A stretch of 64,000 bases of DNA from Caulobacter sp. (GTDB lineage Bacteria; Pseudomonadota; Alphaproteobacteria; Caulobacterales; Caulobacteraceae), in the NCBI GenBank assembly GCA_017744495.1, contig JAGIBE010000133.1, positions 6,998 to 70,997 on the forward strand. The letters run 5' to 3'. Below the pieces are notes generated by a model. It was given only the letters and a program-made list of their open reading frames with translations. It was not told where the DNA came from and did no database searches. Made by a program: the position numbers and the translations under genes. Every line of letters starts with the position of its first letter. Position 1 is the first letter of the stretch. Shown piece after piece: positions 52,301-60,931 of this stretch.

Positions 52301-52543
52301 GATCAGGCGGCTCAGCGCCGTGCGGACGTCCATGCGGCCCTTCACGGCCGGCGTCATAATGCCGTCCAGGTGACGGGCCGGGGCCACGATCTGGACCTGC
52401 CCCTGGCGCGCCAGTTCGGGAATGGCGCGCACCGCCGACTGAGCCGGGATGTCGAAGATGCGGTCCTGCGCGACGGCCGGCGCGGCGATCGCCAGCGCGA
52501 TCACGGCGGCCCCACAGCTGAGGACGGAGTAACGGGAATTCAT
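49304..52543 (-). CDS. TonB-dependent transducer with STN domain (TBDR3)
   Basis: 1079 aa from the ATG at 52543 (MNSRYSVLSCG); the track adds 28 non-coding residues. Signal peptide ends APAVAQ. Residues about 22-100 are an STN domain (FDIPAQSAVRAIPELARQGQVQIVAP), the periplasmic part that talks to FecR. A carboxypeptidase-regulatory-like domain follows (GVRGRILNTATGEYVRNAEIRVEG), then the plug (MGDVGEFMKNMPGLSLDYTEVDA) and a barrel ending WNVGIKGVF. With FecI and FecR directly upstream, it should signal ligand arrival to the sigma factor as well as import the ligand. The ligand is unknown; phoD downstream hints at a phosphorylated compound. Confidence 0.93.
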   Translation of the reverse strand: MNSRYSVLSCGAAVIALAIAAPAVAQDRIFDIPAQSAVRAIPELARQGQVQIVAPARHLDGIMTPAVKGRMDVRTALSRLIAGTPLRIDSDDGQIITLKSTLQGASDNPAQGVGGVRGRILNTATGEYVRNAEIRVEGTNIVAFSEDGGDFRLTNVPAGDVTIVVKYTGLEETRAVASVAAGQTATVAFELRPQSYAARDSEVEAITVAAKREGQAAAIMERRASTNAKNVVAADNFGALTMGDVGEFMKNMPGLSLDYTEVDATAVRIGGLDPKYSTFTTDGARMATATSNNNNGRQNSFEQMSITGIDSIELNNTLQASMDADAPGGSINMRSKYAFQRSSRLLRFQLGGVATSDSSLARKYLPDDEKHATIYPSAQVGYADVFLEGRLGVAFNASYNANYVEQDRIQTDWSYLANGRVLPYQVMWRPGPKLTHRQAANLSVDFKINDQWALSLRSTYSFYDVEYFNQYTYLIFGTATATQATADSTPTHIVVNPNGTNTRLHTQYSHRYAGTPSWLFAPKLEYRGDTWEALLRGSYSSSQFNFRDNSKGFFQRTDSYLTRIGFTLDRASMDSNEWLLQQTAGRSWSDPTNFNRDDDIGNNIRTAESDAQNQMYGLNFDLKKKLDLGAVQLKVLAGATYRTNVWKTNEGSYQQFQYVGPTHDLTQKAPEAVIPWTRNYNFHIQGFDAGNLNAQDWRADSNYAVYDIYREHPDYFVPDTVGNLKRRLDNNKKVGEEVNAAYFEMQPRVGKAQFDLGLRYEKTKTDARIADIRPAKDVTAAGLSTSTVEGLLYQYRNGTYTTRHGEYDDWFWSGGAKYDFTKKLVGQLAFSQSILRPDYGNLGGVVAVDDTNQIVTVPNPLLKPEHSTKYFASLQYYLEPSGVVGVSAYQLEVKDMQVTGYEFSDPTQVGYSPDDYPGYRYRSATNLPGVSINRGVTLEYDQQMTFLPGALRGLGLRGSVTLIDPDGIRVNMPKTAANWGLRYSYGKFDFQLTGNAQGKYRTSALSATPTTSPNGVLYHDARQLWNISASYKIDSRFEVMLAGRNIFNAPDVIYSNIRDRVQQYSIYGSMWNVGIKGVF

Positions 52544-52646
52544 CGGCGGTAGCCCCCAATCGCCGCGTTGGTCGCGACGTTCGCGGTTGAGAGCCGTCAG
52601 CCGATGGCTTCCGCTATTTTGTAACAAAAACTTCTTGGAGCAGCGC
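52544..52646. promoter_or_regulatory. Gap between fecR and TBDR3
   Basis: 103 bp. An AT-rich TTTTGTAACAAAA inverted repeat (52616-52628) stands out in otherwise GC-rich sequence. A FecI-dependent promoter for TBDR3 would be expected here; I cannot assign its boxes. Confidence 0.4.
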
Positions 52647-53675
52647 CTAATGCGAGCCGCTGGCGCGGGTCCGATCGCGGGTCAGGATGACCTCGTCGCC
52701 CTTTTGCTCCAGCCGGGCGTCGAAGACGCGGGCGACGGCGCGGCCGAAGCCGGCGGGGTCGTTGGCGGCGAACAAGCCCGTCACCGGCTCGCGCGCCAGG
52801 TCGGGGTCGGGGACCTGGATGCGGGTGTCGCTGTAGCGGGCGAAGGCGTCGGCCGCCTGCTTCAAGGTCTCGCCCTCGAAGGCCAGCTTGCCCTCGCGCC
52901 AGGCCAGCTCGCGGGTGACTGCCTCCGGCGCGATCGGCTGCGGACGCTCGGCGACGGCGGGTCGGCCCACGCCGGGCGCGGACAGGGTCAGGCGGGTGTT
53001 GGCGGTCAGAGCCATGGTCTCGACCGTCGCCCGTCTGGGCGCGGCAAGGTCGACCTCGCCCTGGTTGACCAAAACATCGACGGGATCAGCATCCAGCTTG
53101 CGGACCCGAAACCCGGCCTGGACCGTGCTGAGACGGCGGCCGTCGACCTCGACGACGAAGGGTCGCGTCTCGTCGCGCGCCACTGAGAAATAGGCCTCGC
53201 CCTTCAGCAGGGTGACCCGACGCTCGCCGGCGCTGTACTTCACGCGGATCCGGGTCTCGGTGTTCAGCAGCACCGTCGAGCCGTCCTTGAGCGGCGCCAG
53301 GCGGATCTCGCCGCGATCGGTGCTGATCAGCGTCCCGGCGGCGGCCGGCAGGCCCACGCCCAGGGCGACCAGCGAGGCCGCGGCGGCCGCTCCGCCGCCC
53401 CAGGCCAAGGCCTGGCGGCGCGACAGGCCCGCCCAGCGCGGCGGCGGGGGCTCCTCGAAGTCGGCCGGATCGAAGTCGGGCCCCAGGGCCTGGGCGGACT
53501 CGCTGAACATCGACAAGGCGCGGGCGCGCAGCAGGGCGCCCCGGCTGCGGGGATCGCCGTCCAGCCAAGCCTGCAACGCCTCCTCCCCCTCCGGGGTCAG
53601 CGGGCCGCGATCCAGCCTCGCCGTCCAGTCGGACGCCGCCTGATCAATGTCTCGACTGGTGTCTCGCTCGGCCAT
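52647..53675 (-). CDS. FecR-family anti-sigma/sigma regulator
   Basis: 342 aa. The N-terminal cytoplasmic part (AASDWTARLDRGPLTPEGEEALQAWLDGDP) is the standard FecR N-terminal domain. One transmembrane segment follows a twin-arginine-like stretch (RRQALAWGGGAAAAASLVALGVGL, about residues 85-110). The periplasmic FecR domain shows IRLAPLKDGSTVLLNTETRIRVKY, RRVTLLKGEAYFSVARDETRPFVVE and VNQGEVDL. By family it holds the FecI sigma factor inactive until the STN domain of its TBDR signals. Its start overlaps the end of fecI by 32 bp. Confidence 0.92.
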   Translation of the reverse strand: MAERDTSRDIDQAASDWTARLDRGPLTPEGEEALQAWLDGDPRSRGALLRARALSMFSESAQALGPDFDPADFEEPPPPRWAGLSRRQALAWGGGAAAAASLVALGVGLPAAAGTLISTDRGEIRLAPLKDGSTVLLNTETRIRVKYSAGERRVTLLKGEAYFSVARDETRPFVVEVDGRRLSTVQAGFRVRKLDADPVDVLVNQGEVDLAAPRRATVETMALTANTRLTLSAPGVGRPAVAERPQPIAPEAVTRELAWREGKLAFEGETLKQAADAFARYSDTRIQVPDPDLAREPVTGLFAANDPAGFGRAVARVFDARLEQKGDEVILTRDRTRASGSH

Positions 53676-54246
53676 CTAGCGCGGCAATCTCCGGTTCCGT
53701 GTTCCTAGAGGTTTGGGAGCGTCTGTTTCCGCTACGCCCGAACCAATCAATCAAGAATGAGACGCCGCGTGAGATGTGAGTCTCGACCGTATTCTCGGAG
53801 ATGCGCATTCGGGCGGCGATTTCGCGCTGTGACAAGCCCTTCACCCGCCGTAGCACGAACGCCTCGCGGGTCTTGTGCGGCATGGCGGCGATCGCATGGG
53901 CCAGCCGCCTGAGTTCGTCCCGGTCGATGGTGTGCTGCTCGGGGGAGGCGGCGTCGTCCGGATGCTCCAGCCGCTCCAGGTCGTCGACCGTGTGGATCGG
54001 CACGATCCGCGCCCGGCGGACATGGCGGACGATCACCGAGCGGGCCACCTGGAACAGGTAGGCGCGGGGATGGATGATCCCGTCCACGCTCTCCAGCTCG
54101 GCCAGGATCGTATAGGCCTCCTGGATGACATCGCCCGGATCGACGCCCGGCGGCGCGCTCCGCGAGAGCCATCCCCGAAGCGCGGGTTCGTGCGGCAGGA
54201 TGTTCCGCAGGAACCACCGCGTCCTTTGCCTGTCGGCGTCGCTCAT
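53644..54246 (-). CDS. FecI-type ECF sigma factor
   Basis: 200 aa. Region 2 is visible in GVDPGDVIQEAYTILAELESVDGIIHPRAYLFQVARSVIVRHVRR and region 4 in MPHKTREAFVLRRVKGLSQREIAARMRISENTVETHISRGVSFL. By family it directs RNA polymerase to its receptor operon when released by FecR. It overlaps fecR and is followed by the STN-domain TBDR3 and phoD, so its main target is probably the TBDR3 promoter. The gap to the next upstream gene is 90 bp and should contain its promoter. Confidence 0.93.
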   Translation of the reverse strand: MSDADRQRTRWFLRNILPHEPALRGWLSRSAPPGVDPGDVIQEAYTILAELESVDGIIHPRAYLFQVARSVIVRHVRRARIVPIHTVDDLERLEHPDDAASPEQHTIDRDELRRLAHAIAAMPHKTREAFVLRRVKGLSQREIAARMRISENTVETHISRGVSFLIDWFGRSGNRRSQTSRNTEPEIAALDGRARHQSRH

Positions 54247-54336
54247 TCCCGATCCGCTGACTGGAGACTGTCCTGGCGCGTACGGCGCCGCTCGAAATCG
54301 TCGCCCTGCCTAGCCGCCAATTGTGACACTCCGCCC

Positions 54337-55563
54337 TCATTGCACGCGGATGGACGAGGACGGGGTCGCTCCAACCTTCGGTGGCGCGGAGGCCAGGGTG
54401 TCGCGCTCATCCGCCGTCACCGGGACGAACGGCTTTTGCGCGTCGCCGGTCCAGCGCATCAGGGTGAGGTCGGCGGTCTGCCTGCCGTCGACCTTGGCGT
54501 TCACGGCCAGATAGAACAGCCCGTGGCCCACCGGCTGGAGGCCGACATCGGCCTTCTGGTTCCAGCCCCGCACGCCGGTCGCGGCGTCCTTCAGCCCGTC
54601 GTCGGCCAGGGGCAGAAGAGGCCCCTGCTCCCGGCCCTTGCCGCCCGGTCCGGGCACGCCCACCAGGTCGCCGGGCACCGGCTTGGCGCGGGCCTCGAAC
54701 GCGTACAGCAGATAGTTCGGGAAGCCCGGCTTCTGGCCCTGGTAGACGCCCATGAACCAGCGCTGGGACGCCTCGTCATAGGCCAGGTTCTGCACGCCGT
54801 AGCGGGTGTTGCCGGTGCGGACGAAGACCTTGGCCTTGACCGCCTCGGGGCCGTTGCGATGCGGCGCGGCCTCGGTCAGCGGGCTGGCGTAGCGGGCCCA
54901 GTCCGTGACGTCGTACTGAAGTAGCACTTGGTGGTCGTTGTCGGCGCGGCTGGTGTTTCCGTAGATCCCGTAGGCTATGGTCAGGTAGCGCTTGCCGCCC
55001 GTATGGCCGAACGCCGGGCCGAAGCTGACCCCGTCGATGCCCGAACAGTCGTAGCGGTGATCGGGCGAGGCGGTGACGTCGCCCTTGAACTTGCCGTCGT
55101 CGCCGTCGAACCGGCCGTCGCCGTTCAGGTCGGCGGCGTAGTCCTTGACCACCTCGGGCAGATAGACGGTACGGAAGATCTCGCTGCTGCCGGCCTCGAC
55201 GCCCACCCGGTCCAGCCGGGCCACGTCGATCACGGCGACATAGAAGGCCTTGTCTTCCTTGTACTCCAGCGAGCCGTAGACCTTGCCGTCGGCCGGATTG
55301 AAATCCAGGTCGCCCAGATGGCCGGTCCAGCCCACCAGCGTGCCGATCAGCTTGCCGTCGAAGTCGTACTTCGCCAGCAGGTTCGTGAACGAGTAGTAGA
55401 CGTAGCCGCCACGCACATCGACTGCGACGCCCTGGACGTGGCCGGACGGCCAGGGGCCGCTGGCCTGATGCAGCGGCAAGGGCGCCGGCGCGGCCTGGGC
55501 CCCACAGGCCAGAGCCAGGGCCAAGCCCGACGCGGCGGCGGCCAGACGAAGACGGTCGAACAT
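54337..55563 (-). CDS. Secreted propeller-like protein with EF-hand-like loop, unknown function
   Basis: 408 aa from the ATG at 55563 (MFDRLRLAAA), which leads into a signal peptide (ALALACGAQAAP). Repeated strand patterns (HVQGVAVDVRGGYVYYSFTN; GHLGDLDFNPADGKVYGSLEY; GVQNLAYDEASQRWFMGVYQG) suggest a beta-propeller of the NHL/SMP-30-like kind. DLNGDGRFDGDDG looks like an EF-hand or dockerin-type calcium loop. I do not recognise a catalytic signature. The gene stands alone between the fecI operon and a repeat element, all on the minus strand. Confidence 0.75.
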   Translation of the reverse strand: MFDRLRLAAAASGLALALACGAQAAPAPLPLHQASGPWPSGHVQGVAVDVRGGYVYYSFTNLLAKYDFDGKLIGTLVGWTGHLGDLDFNPADGKVYGSLEYKEDKAFYVAVIDVARLDRVGVEAGSSEIFRTVYLPEVVKDYAADLNGDGRFDGDDGKFKGDVTASPDHRYDCSGIDGVSFGPAFGHTGGKRYLTIAYGIYGNTSRADNDHQVLLQYDVTDWARYASPLTEAAPHRNGPEAVKAKVFVRTGNTRYGVQNLAYDEASQRWFMGVYQGQKPGFPNYLLYAFEARAKPVPGDLVGVPGPGGKGREQGPLLPLADDGLKDAATGVRGWNQKADVGLQPVGHGLFYLAVNAKVDGRQTADLTLMRWTGDAQKPFVPVTADERDTLASAPPKVGATPSSSIRVQ

Positions 55564-55869
55564 GATTCCAGGCCCCGCTTTTTCGTTCGGCGGGGCTAAA
55601 GGCCGGTCGTGACAGACGCGCGACAACTTCGTGACCGTTCGGCGCGGGCGCTTACATCGACAGCCAACAAGTTCCCCAAATGTCCGTCATCCCGGGCCTT
55701 GTGCCCGGGATCCCTCTGTCCACCGCAGGGGCAGTAGGGTGGCGCGCTGGCGCGCCAATGCACTTCACTTGCGAGCTGAACCAGGGGTTCCGGGCACAAG
55801 GCCCGGAATGACGGCTAAAGGGGGCTTTGGAGATGTTCGGCAGCCTAAAAGGGTGAATGTCGATAGGCT
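55564..55869. other. 306-bp intergenic stretch with inverted-repeat element
   Basis: Holds the promoter of the propeller-like gene at its left end and the repeat element at 55684-55814. I see no gene; ORFs 55596..55799 and 55631..55873 run through the repeat. Confidence 0.55.
55684..55814. repeat. Inverted pair of roughly 31-bp palindromic repeats
   Basis: Left copy CCGTCATCCCGGGCCTTG continues to GTGCCCGGGATCCC (55684-55714). The right copy (55784-55814) is its inverted near-match and ends GGCCCGGAATGACGG. Each copy is itself a hairpin (CCCGGGC...GCCCGGG). About 70 bp lie between, including GGCGCGC-TGGC-GCGCC. Such elements are common dispersed repeats in alphaproteobacterial intergenic DNA and could serve as a terminator for the DUF3089 gene. 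Confidence 0.75.
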
Positions 55870-57072
55870 CTAGCCCTTCGCCTGCCCCGCCCGCCAGGTC
55901 TCGCCCTGCTTGCCGACCACCCGGATCAGCGTGCCGATCGAGTGGTCGACGTCCATCAGGTGCAGTCCCCAGGACAGGTCCACGCCCGTGTGGCGGATGA
56001 TCTGGCCGCCCAGCTCGTCGGTGCGGGGATCGCTGGGGACGGCGTTGACGTGCAGGGCCAGATAGTCGAAGTCGCCGTTGCGCACGCACTCGGTGGTGAC
56101 CAGGCCCGGCGTCTTGACGAAGAAGGTCGGGATCGGCCGCGCGGGCCGCACCCACGCGGGCGGGATGTCGCCGCCCGAGCCGTTCAGGAAGCCCTTGGTG
56201 ATGAAGTACGACTCCGGCTGGCCCCTGCCGCCGGCCAGGGCGGCGGGGTTCACGCAGGCGGCCCGCAGGCCGTCATGCGCCTTGCCGAACCGCGAGGTCG
56301 GCGGCGGCGGCAGGCGGTCGCGGAAAGTGACATAGGTGATCACGCAGCCGACCTGCGTGTCGCTGTGGCAGAGCGGCGTGGACTTGAACGAGCCGCCGAC
56401 GTCCTTGTCTGGCGGCACGCTTACCAACCCGCCCATCAGCAGGGCCGAGACCAGCTGCTTCTGGATCGGCTTGCCCTCGATCTCCTCGGCGATCAGCCGG
56501 GTGAGCATGACCGTCCCCTGACTGTGGCCGATGAGCACGACACCGCGTCCGTGGTTCTCGTGGGCCAGGTACCAGTTCCAGGCGTCGACCACGTCGGCAT
56601 AGCCGCCCAGGCCGGGCGGCGGCGGGTCGCCCACCGGCTTGGGGCCGCCGGCCGGATAGCGCAGGCGGCGCAGCGTGCCCTGGCGGTACAGCGGCGCGAA
56701 CTGACGGCAGACCGAGCCGAACCGGGCGAACTGCACCTTGATGTCGTCCCACTCGGCCGCATCGGGCGAGAAGTCCGAGATCCAGCCGGGATCGTTAGAG
56801 ACGGTGGGATAGACGAAGAAGCAATCGATCTTGGGGTCATTGGCCGGGACGTAGCGCTCCAGGGTCAGCTTGCCGCTGGGCGCGACGACGGTGGCGTCCA
56901 GGTCGACCTTGCAGCGGTTGTCCGCGAGGTCCGGACGGCACAGCCACAGGGCAGGGTCCGCGTAGTCCGGATGCCGGACGGTCGGGTCCGGCGCCCCGGC
57001 CAGGGCGGCGCCGCGGGCCGCGATGGTGACGAGGGCCGCCAGGCCCAGCAGCAGTTTCGACAAAGCCTTCAT
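55870..57072 (-). CDS. DUF3089 alpha/beta-hydrolase-like secreted protein
   Basis: 400 aa, GGGAGG before the ATG. A signal peptide (LLLGLAALVTIAARGAALAG) is followed by the DUF3089 pattern: PDYADPALWLCRPD, DCFFVYPTVS, ADVVDAWNWYLAHENHGRGVVLIGHSQGTVML and VSALLMGG. GHSQG is the nucleophile elbow of an alpha/beta hydrolase. By family it is a presumed lipase or esterase, with little experimental support. It lies 74 bp after the thiolase gene and a terminator, so it probably has its own promoter. Confidence 0.88.
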   Translation of the reverse strand: MKALSKLLLGLAALVTIAARGAALAGAPDPTVRHPDYADPALWLCRPDLADNRCKVDLDATVVAPSGKLTLERYVPANDPKIDCFFVYPTVSNDPGWISDFSPDAAEWDDIKVQFARFGSVCRQFAPLYRQGTLRRLRYPAGGPKPVGDPPPPGLGGYADVVDAWNWYLAHENHGRGVVLIGHSQGTVMLTRLIAEEIEGKPIQKQLVSALLMGGLVSVPPDKDVGGSFKSTPLCHSDTQVGCVITYVTFRDRLPPPPTSRFGKAHDGLRAACVNPAALAGGRGQPESYFITKGFLNGSGGDIPPAWVRPARPIPTFFVKTPGLVTTECVRNGDFDYLALHVNAVPSDPRTDELGGQIIRHTGVDLSWGLHLMDVDHSIGTLIRVVGKQGETWRAGQAKG

Positions 57073-57111
57073 CGCTCATCCTCCCGGAGCGAGCGTCGTA
57101 TCGCGCTCTTG

Positions 57112-57140
57112 CCCAAAAAGAACGGGCGCCGAAGCGCCCC
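57112..57140 (-). terminator. Rho-independent terminator after the thiolase gene
   Basis: GGGCGC-CGAA-GCGCCC (57124-57139) forms a perfect 6-bp stem with a 4-nt loop. On the minus strand it is followed by GTTCTTTTTG, a proper T-run. Confidence 0.8.
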
Positions 57141-57146
57141 CTCACA

Positions 57147-58322
57147 TCACAGAACCTCGAACAGCCCGGCGGCTCCCATGCCGCCGCCGACGCACATGGT
57201 GACGACGACGTGACGCGCGCCCCGGCGCTTGCCCTCCAGCAGGGCGTGGCCGACCATCCGGGCGCCCGACATGCCGTAGGGGTGGCCCATGGCGATAGCG
57301 CCGCCGTTGACGTTCAGCAGCTCGTCCGGGATGCCCAGACGATCGCGGCAGTACAGCACCTGGCAGGCGAAGGCCTCGTTCAGTTCCCACAGGCCGATGT
57401 CGTCGATCGAAAGGTCGAAGCGCTCCAGCAGGCGCGGGATGGCGAAGACCGGGCCGATGCCCATCTCGTCGGGCTTCGTGCCGGCCACCGCCATGCCGAC
57501 ATAGCGGCCCAGCGGGGCCAGGCCGCGCTTGGCCGCCAGACCGGCTTCCATGACCACGCAAGCCGAGGCGCCGTCCGACAGCTGGCTGGCGTTGCCGGCC
57601 GTGACCACGCCGTTCTCGCGCACGGCCTTCAGGGCGGTCAGGCCCTCGAGCGTGGTCTCGGGACGCACGCCCTCGTCGCGGTCCAGGGTCACCTCGCGGT
57701 GCGAGACGGCCCCCGTGGCCTTGTCGACGACCTTCATCGTCGCCGTCATCGGCACGATCTCGGCCCCGAAGCGGCCGGCCGCGTGGGCGGCGGCGGCGCG
57801 CTGCTGCGAGGCCAGCGAATAGACGTCGCAGGCCTCACGCGTGACGCCGTAGCGGGCGGCGACCACCTCGGCGGTGTCCAGCATCGGCATGTAGGCGTCC
57901 GGATGCAGGGCCACGACGCCGGGATCGACATCGACCCGCATCTGCGGCGTCTGAACCATCGAGATCGACTCGACCCCGCCGGCCACGATCACGTCCATGC
58001 GGTCGACGATGACCTGCTTGGCGGCCGTGGCGATGGTCATCAGGCCCGAGGAGCACTGGCGGTCCATGGTCATGCCCGGCACGGTGACCGGGAAGCCAGC
58101 GCGCAAGGCCGCCATGCGACCAATTGTGGCCTGCACGCCCTGCGGCAGGGAGCAGCCGAGGATGCAGTCCTCGATTTCGTCCGGCGCGACGCCGGCCCGC
58201 AGAACGGCGGCGGTCAGGGCGTGGGCGGCCAGGGTCGGTGACGGGGTGTCGTTGAACGCCCCGCGATAGGCGCGGCCGATCGGCGTACGCGCCGTGGAGA
58301 CGATGACGGCGTCGCGCGTCAC
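57147..58322 (-). CDS. Acetyl-CoA acyltransferase (thiolase)
   Basis: 391 aa from the GTG at 58322, overlapping the SDR stop (GTGA); the 758-aa ORF in the track fuses it to shadow sequence. The nucleophilic Cys lies in [13 protein letters not shown], with NEAFACQ, the active-site His in [13 protein letters not shown], and the second Cys in [11 protein letters not shown]. It cleaves 3-ketoacyl-CoA to acetyl-CoA and a shortened acyl-CoA, the last step of beta-oxidation. It is translationally coupled to the SDR and follows an acyl-CoA synthetase, which makes a fatty-acid or side-chain degradation operon likely. Confidence 0.93.
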   Translation of the reverse strand: MTRDAVIVSTARTPIGRAYRGAFNDTPSPTLAAHALTAAVLRAGVAPDEIEDCILGCSLPQGVQATIGRMAALRAGFPVTVPGMTMDRQCSSGLMTIATAAKQVIVDRMDVIVAGGVESISMVQTPQMRVDVDPGVVALHPDAYMPMLDTAEVVAARYGVTREACDVYSLASQQRAAAAHAAGRFGAEIVPMTATMKVVDKATGAVSHREVTLDRDEGVRPETTLEGLTALKAVRENGVVTAGNASQLSDGASACVVMEAGLAAKRGLAPLGRYVGMAVAGTKPDEMGIGPVFAIPRLLERFDLSIDDIGLWELNEAFACQVLYCRDRLGIPDELLNVNGGAIAMGHPYGMSGARMVGHALLEGKRRGARHVVVTMCVGGGMGAAGLFEVL

Positions 58323-59212
58323 GAGCGGGCTCCCACGGCCTTGGCCATCAGGCCGGCGCTGGCGACTTCCCGTTCGGCCTGGGTGAAGCCGTACGCCGGG
58401 ACGATCTCGCCGGCGCGGTCGGAAATGGCGTCCCACTGGCGGATCACCTGCTCGCCCGCGTCGGCCGAACCGCCGATGTAGCGGCCATCGGTCAGGGTGA
58501 CGTTGGCGGTGGCGAAGTGGCCGGCGCCGGCGCACAGGATGGCGCGGGTCGGGGCGTCGTCGTGGACCAGGGCCAGCAGGCCGGGGCTGACCAGGGCCGG
58601 ATCTAGGCGCCGCAGGCTCTCCTCCGACAGCACGCCCTCGGTCATGCCGGTGGCGGCGGTCGGGGCCAGGCAGTTGGCGCGGATGTTGTACTTCTCGCCC
58701 TCGATGGCCAGGGTCTGCATCAGGCCGACCAGCGCCATCTTGGCCGCCCCGTAATTGGCCTGGCCGAAGTTGCCGTAGAGGCCCGACGACGAGGTGGTCA
58801 TGACGATGCGGCCGTAGCCCTGCTCGCGCATGGTGTCCCAGACGGCCTTGGCGCAGACCGCCGCGCCCATCAGGTGGACGTCGACCACCAGGCGGAAGTC
58901 GGCCAGGTCCATCTTGGCGAAGCTCTTGTCGCGCAGGATGCCGGCGTTGCTGATCAGGATGTCGATCCGGCCCCACTGGTCCTTGACCCGGGCGACCATC
59001 GCGCCGACGGCGGCTTCGTCGGTCACCGAAGCGGCGACGGCCAGCGCATCGCCTCCGGCGGCGGCGATCTCGGCGGCCACGCGGTCCGCAGCGTCCTGGG
59101 TCAGATCGTTGACCACCACCTTGGCGCCCTGGCTGGCCAAGTACAGCGCGTGGGCGCGGCCCAGACCCCCGCCCGCTCCGGTGACGATCGCGACGCGTCC
59201 TTGCAATAACAT
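58319..59212 (-). CDS. SDR-family oxidoreductase (3-hydroxyacyl-CoA dehydrogenase type)
   Basis: 297 aa from the ATG at 59212 with GGAGAG upstream. [13 protein letters not shown] binds the nucleotide, NDLT (Asp after beta-2) suggests NAD preference, LISNAGIL is the NAG motif, and the catalytic pair is ANYGAAK with Tyr and Lys. The C-terminal roughly 50 residues, the [14 protein letters not shown]-like part included, resemble the dehydrogenase domain of peroxisomal multifunctional enzyme 2. With the coupled thiolase, it probably oxidises a 3-hydroxyacyl-CoA. A CTAACGTTAG palindrome lies about 50 bp upstream. Confidence 0.92.
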   Translation of the reverse strand: MLLQGRVAIVTGAGGGLGRAHALYLASQGAKVVVNDLTQDAADRVAAEIAAAGGDALAVAASVTDEAAVGAMVARVKDQWGRIDILISNAGILRDKSFAKMDLADFRLVVDVHLMGAAVCAKAVWDTMREQGYGRIVMTTSSSGLYGNFGQANYGAAKMALVGLMQTLAIEGEKYNIRANCLAPTAATGMTEGVLSEESLRRLDPALVSPGLLALVHDDAPTRAILCAGAGHFATANVTLTDGRYIGGSADAGEQVIRQWDAISDRAGEIVPAYGFTQAEREVASAGLMAKAVGARS

Positions 59213-59260
59213 TGGATCTCTCCTCACCCCGACTTGGCGAACCCCGCGTCCGCATTATTA

Positions 59261-59278
59261 ATTCTAACGTTAGTGAAT
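59261..59278. promoter_or_regulatory. Operator candidate around CTAACGTTAG
   Basis: A perfect 10-bp palindrome (59264-59273) within the wider ATTCTAACGTTAGTGAAT symmetry, in an AT-rich patch about 50 bp upstream of the SDR start. The size suits a TetR-type regulator of fatty-acid genes. No TetR gene is in the window. Confidence 0.55.
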
Positions 59279-59320
59279 ATCTTTTGCGGTGCAGCTTCGC
59301 AAGTGCGAAAGGAACCAGGG

Positions 59321-60910
<1,590 letters not shown>

Positions 60911-60931
60911 ACTGGCTGTCGGCGGGGCGGG

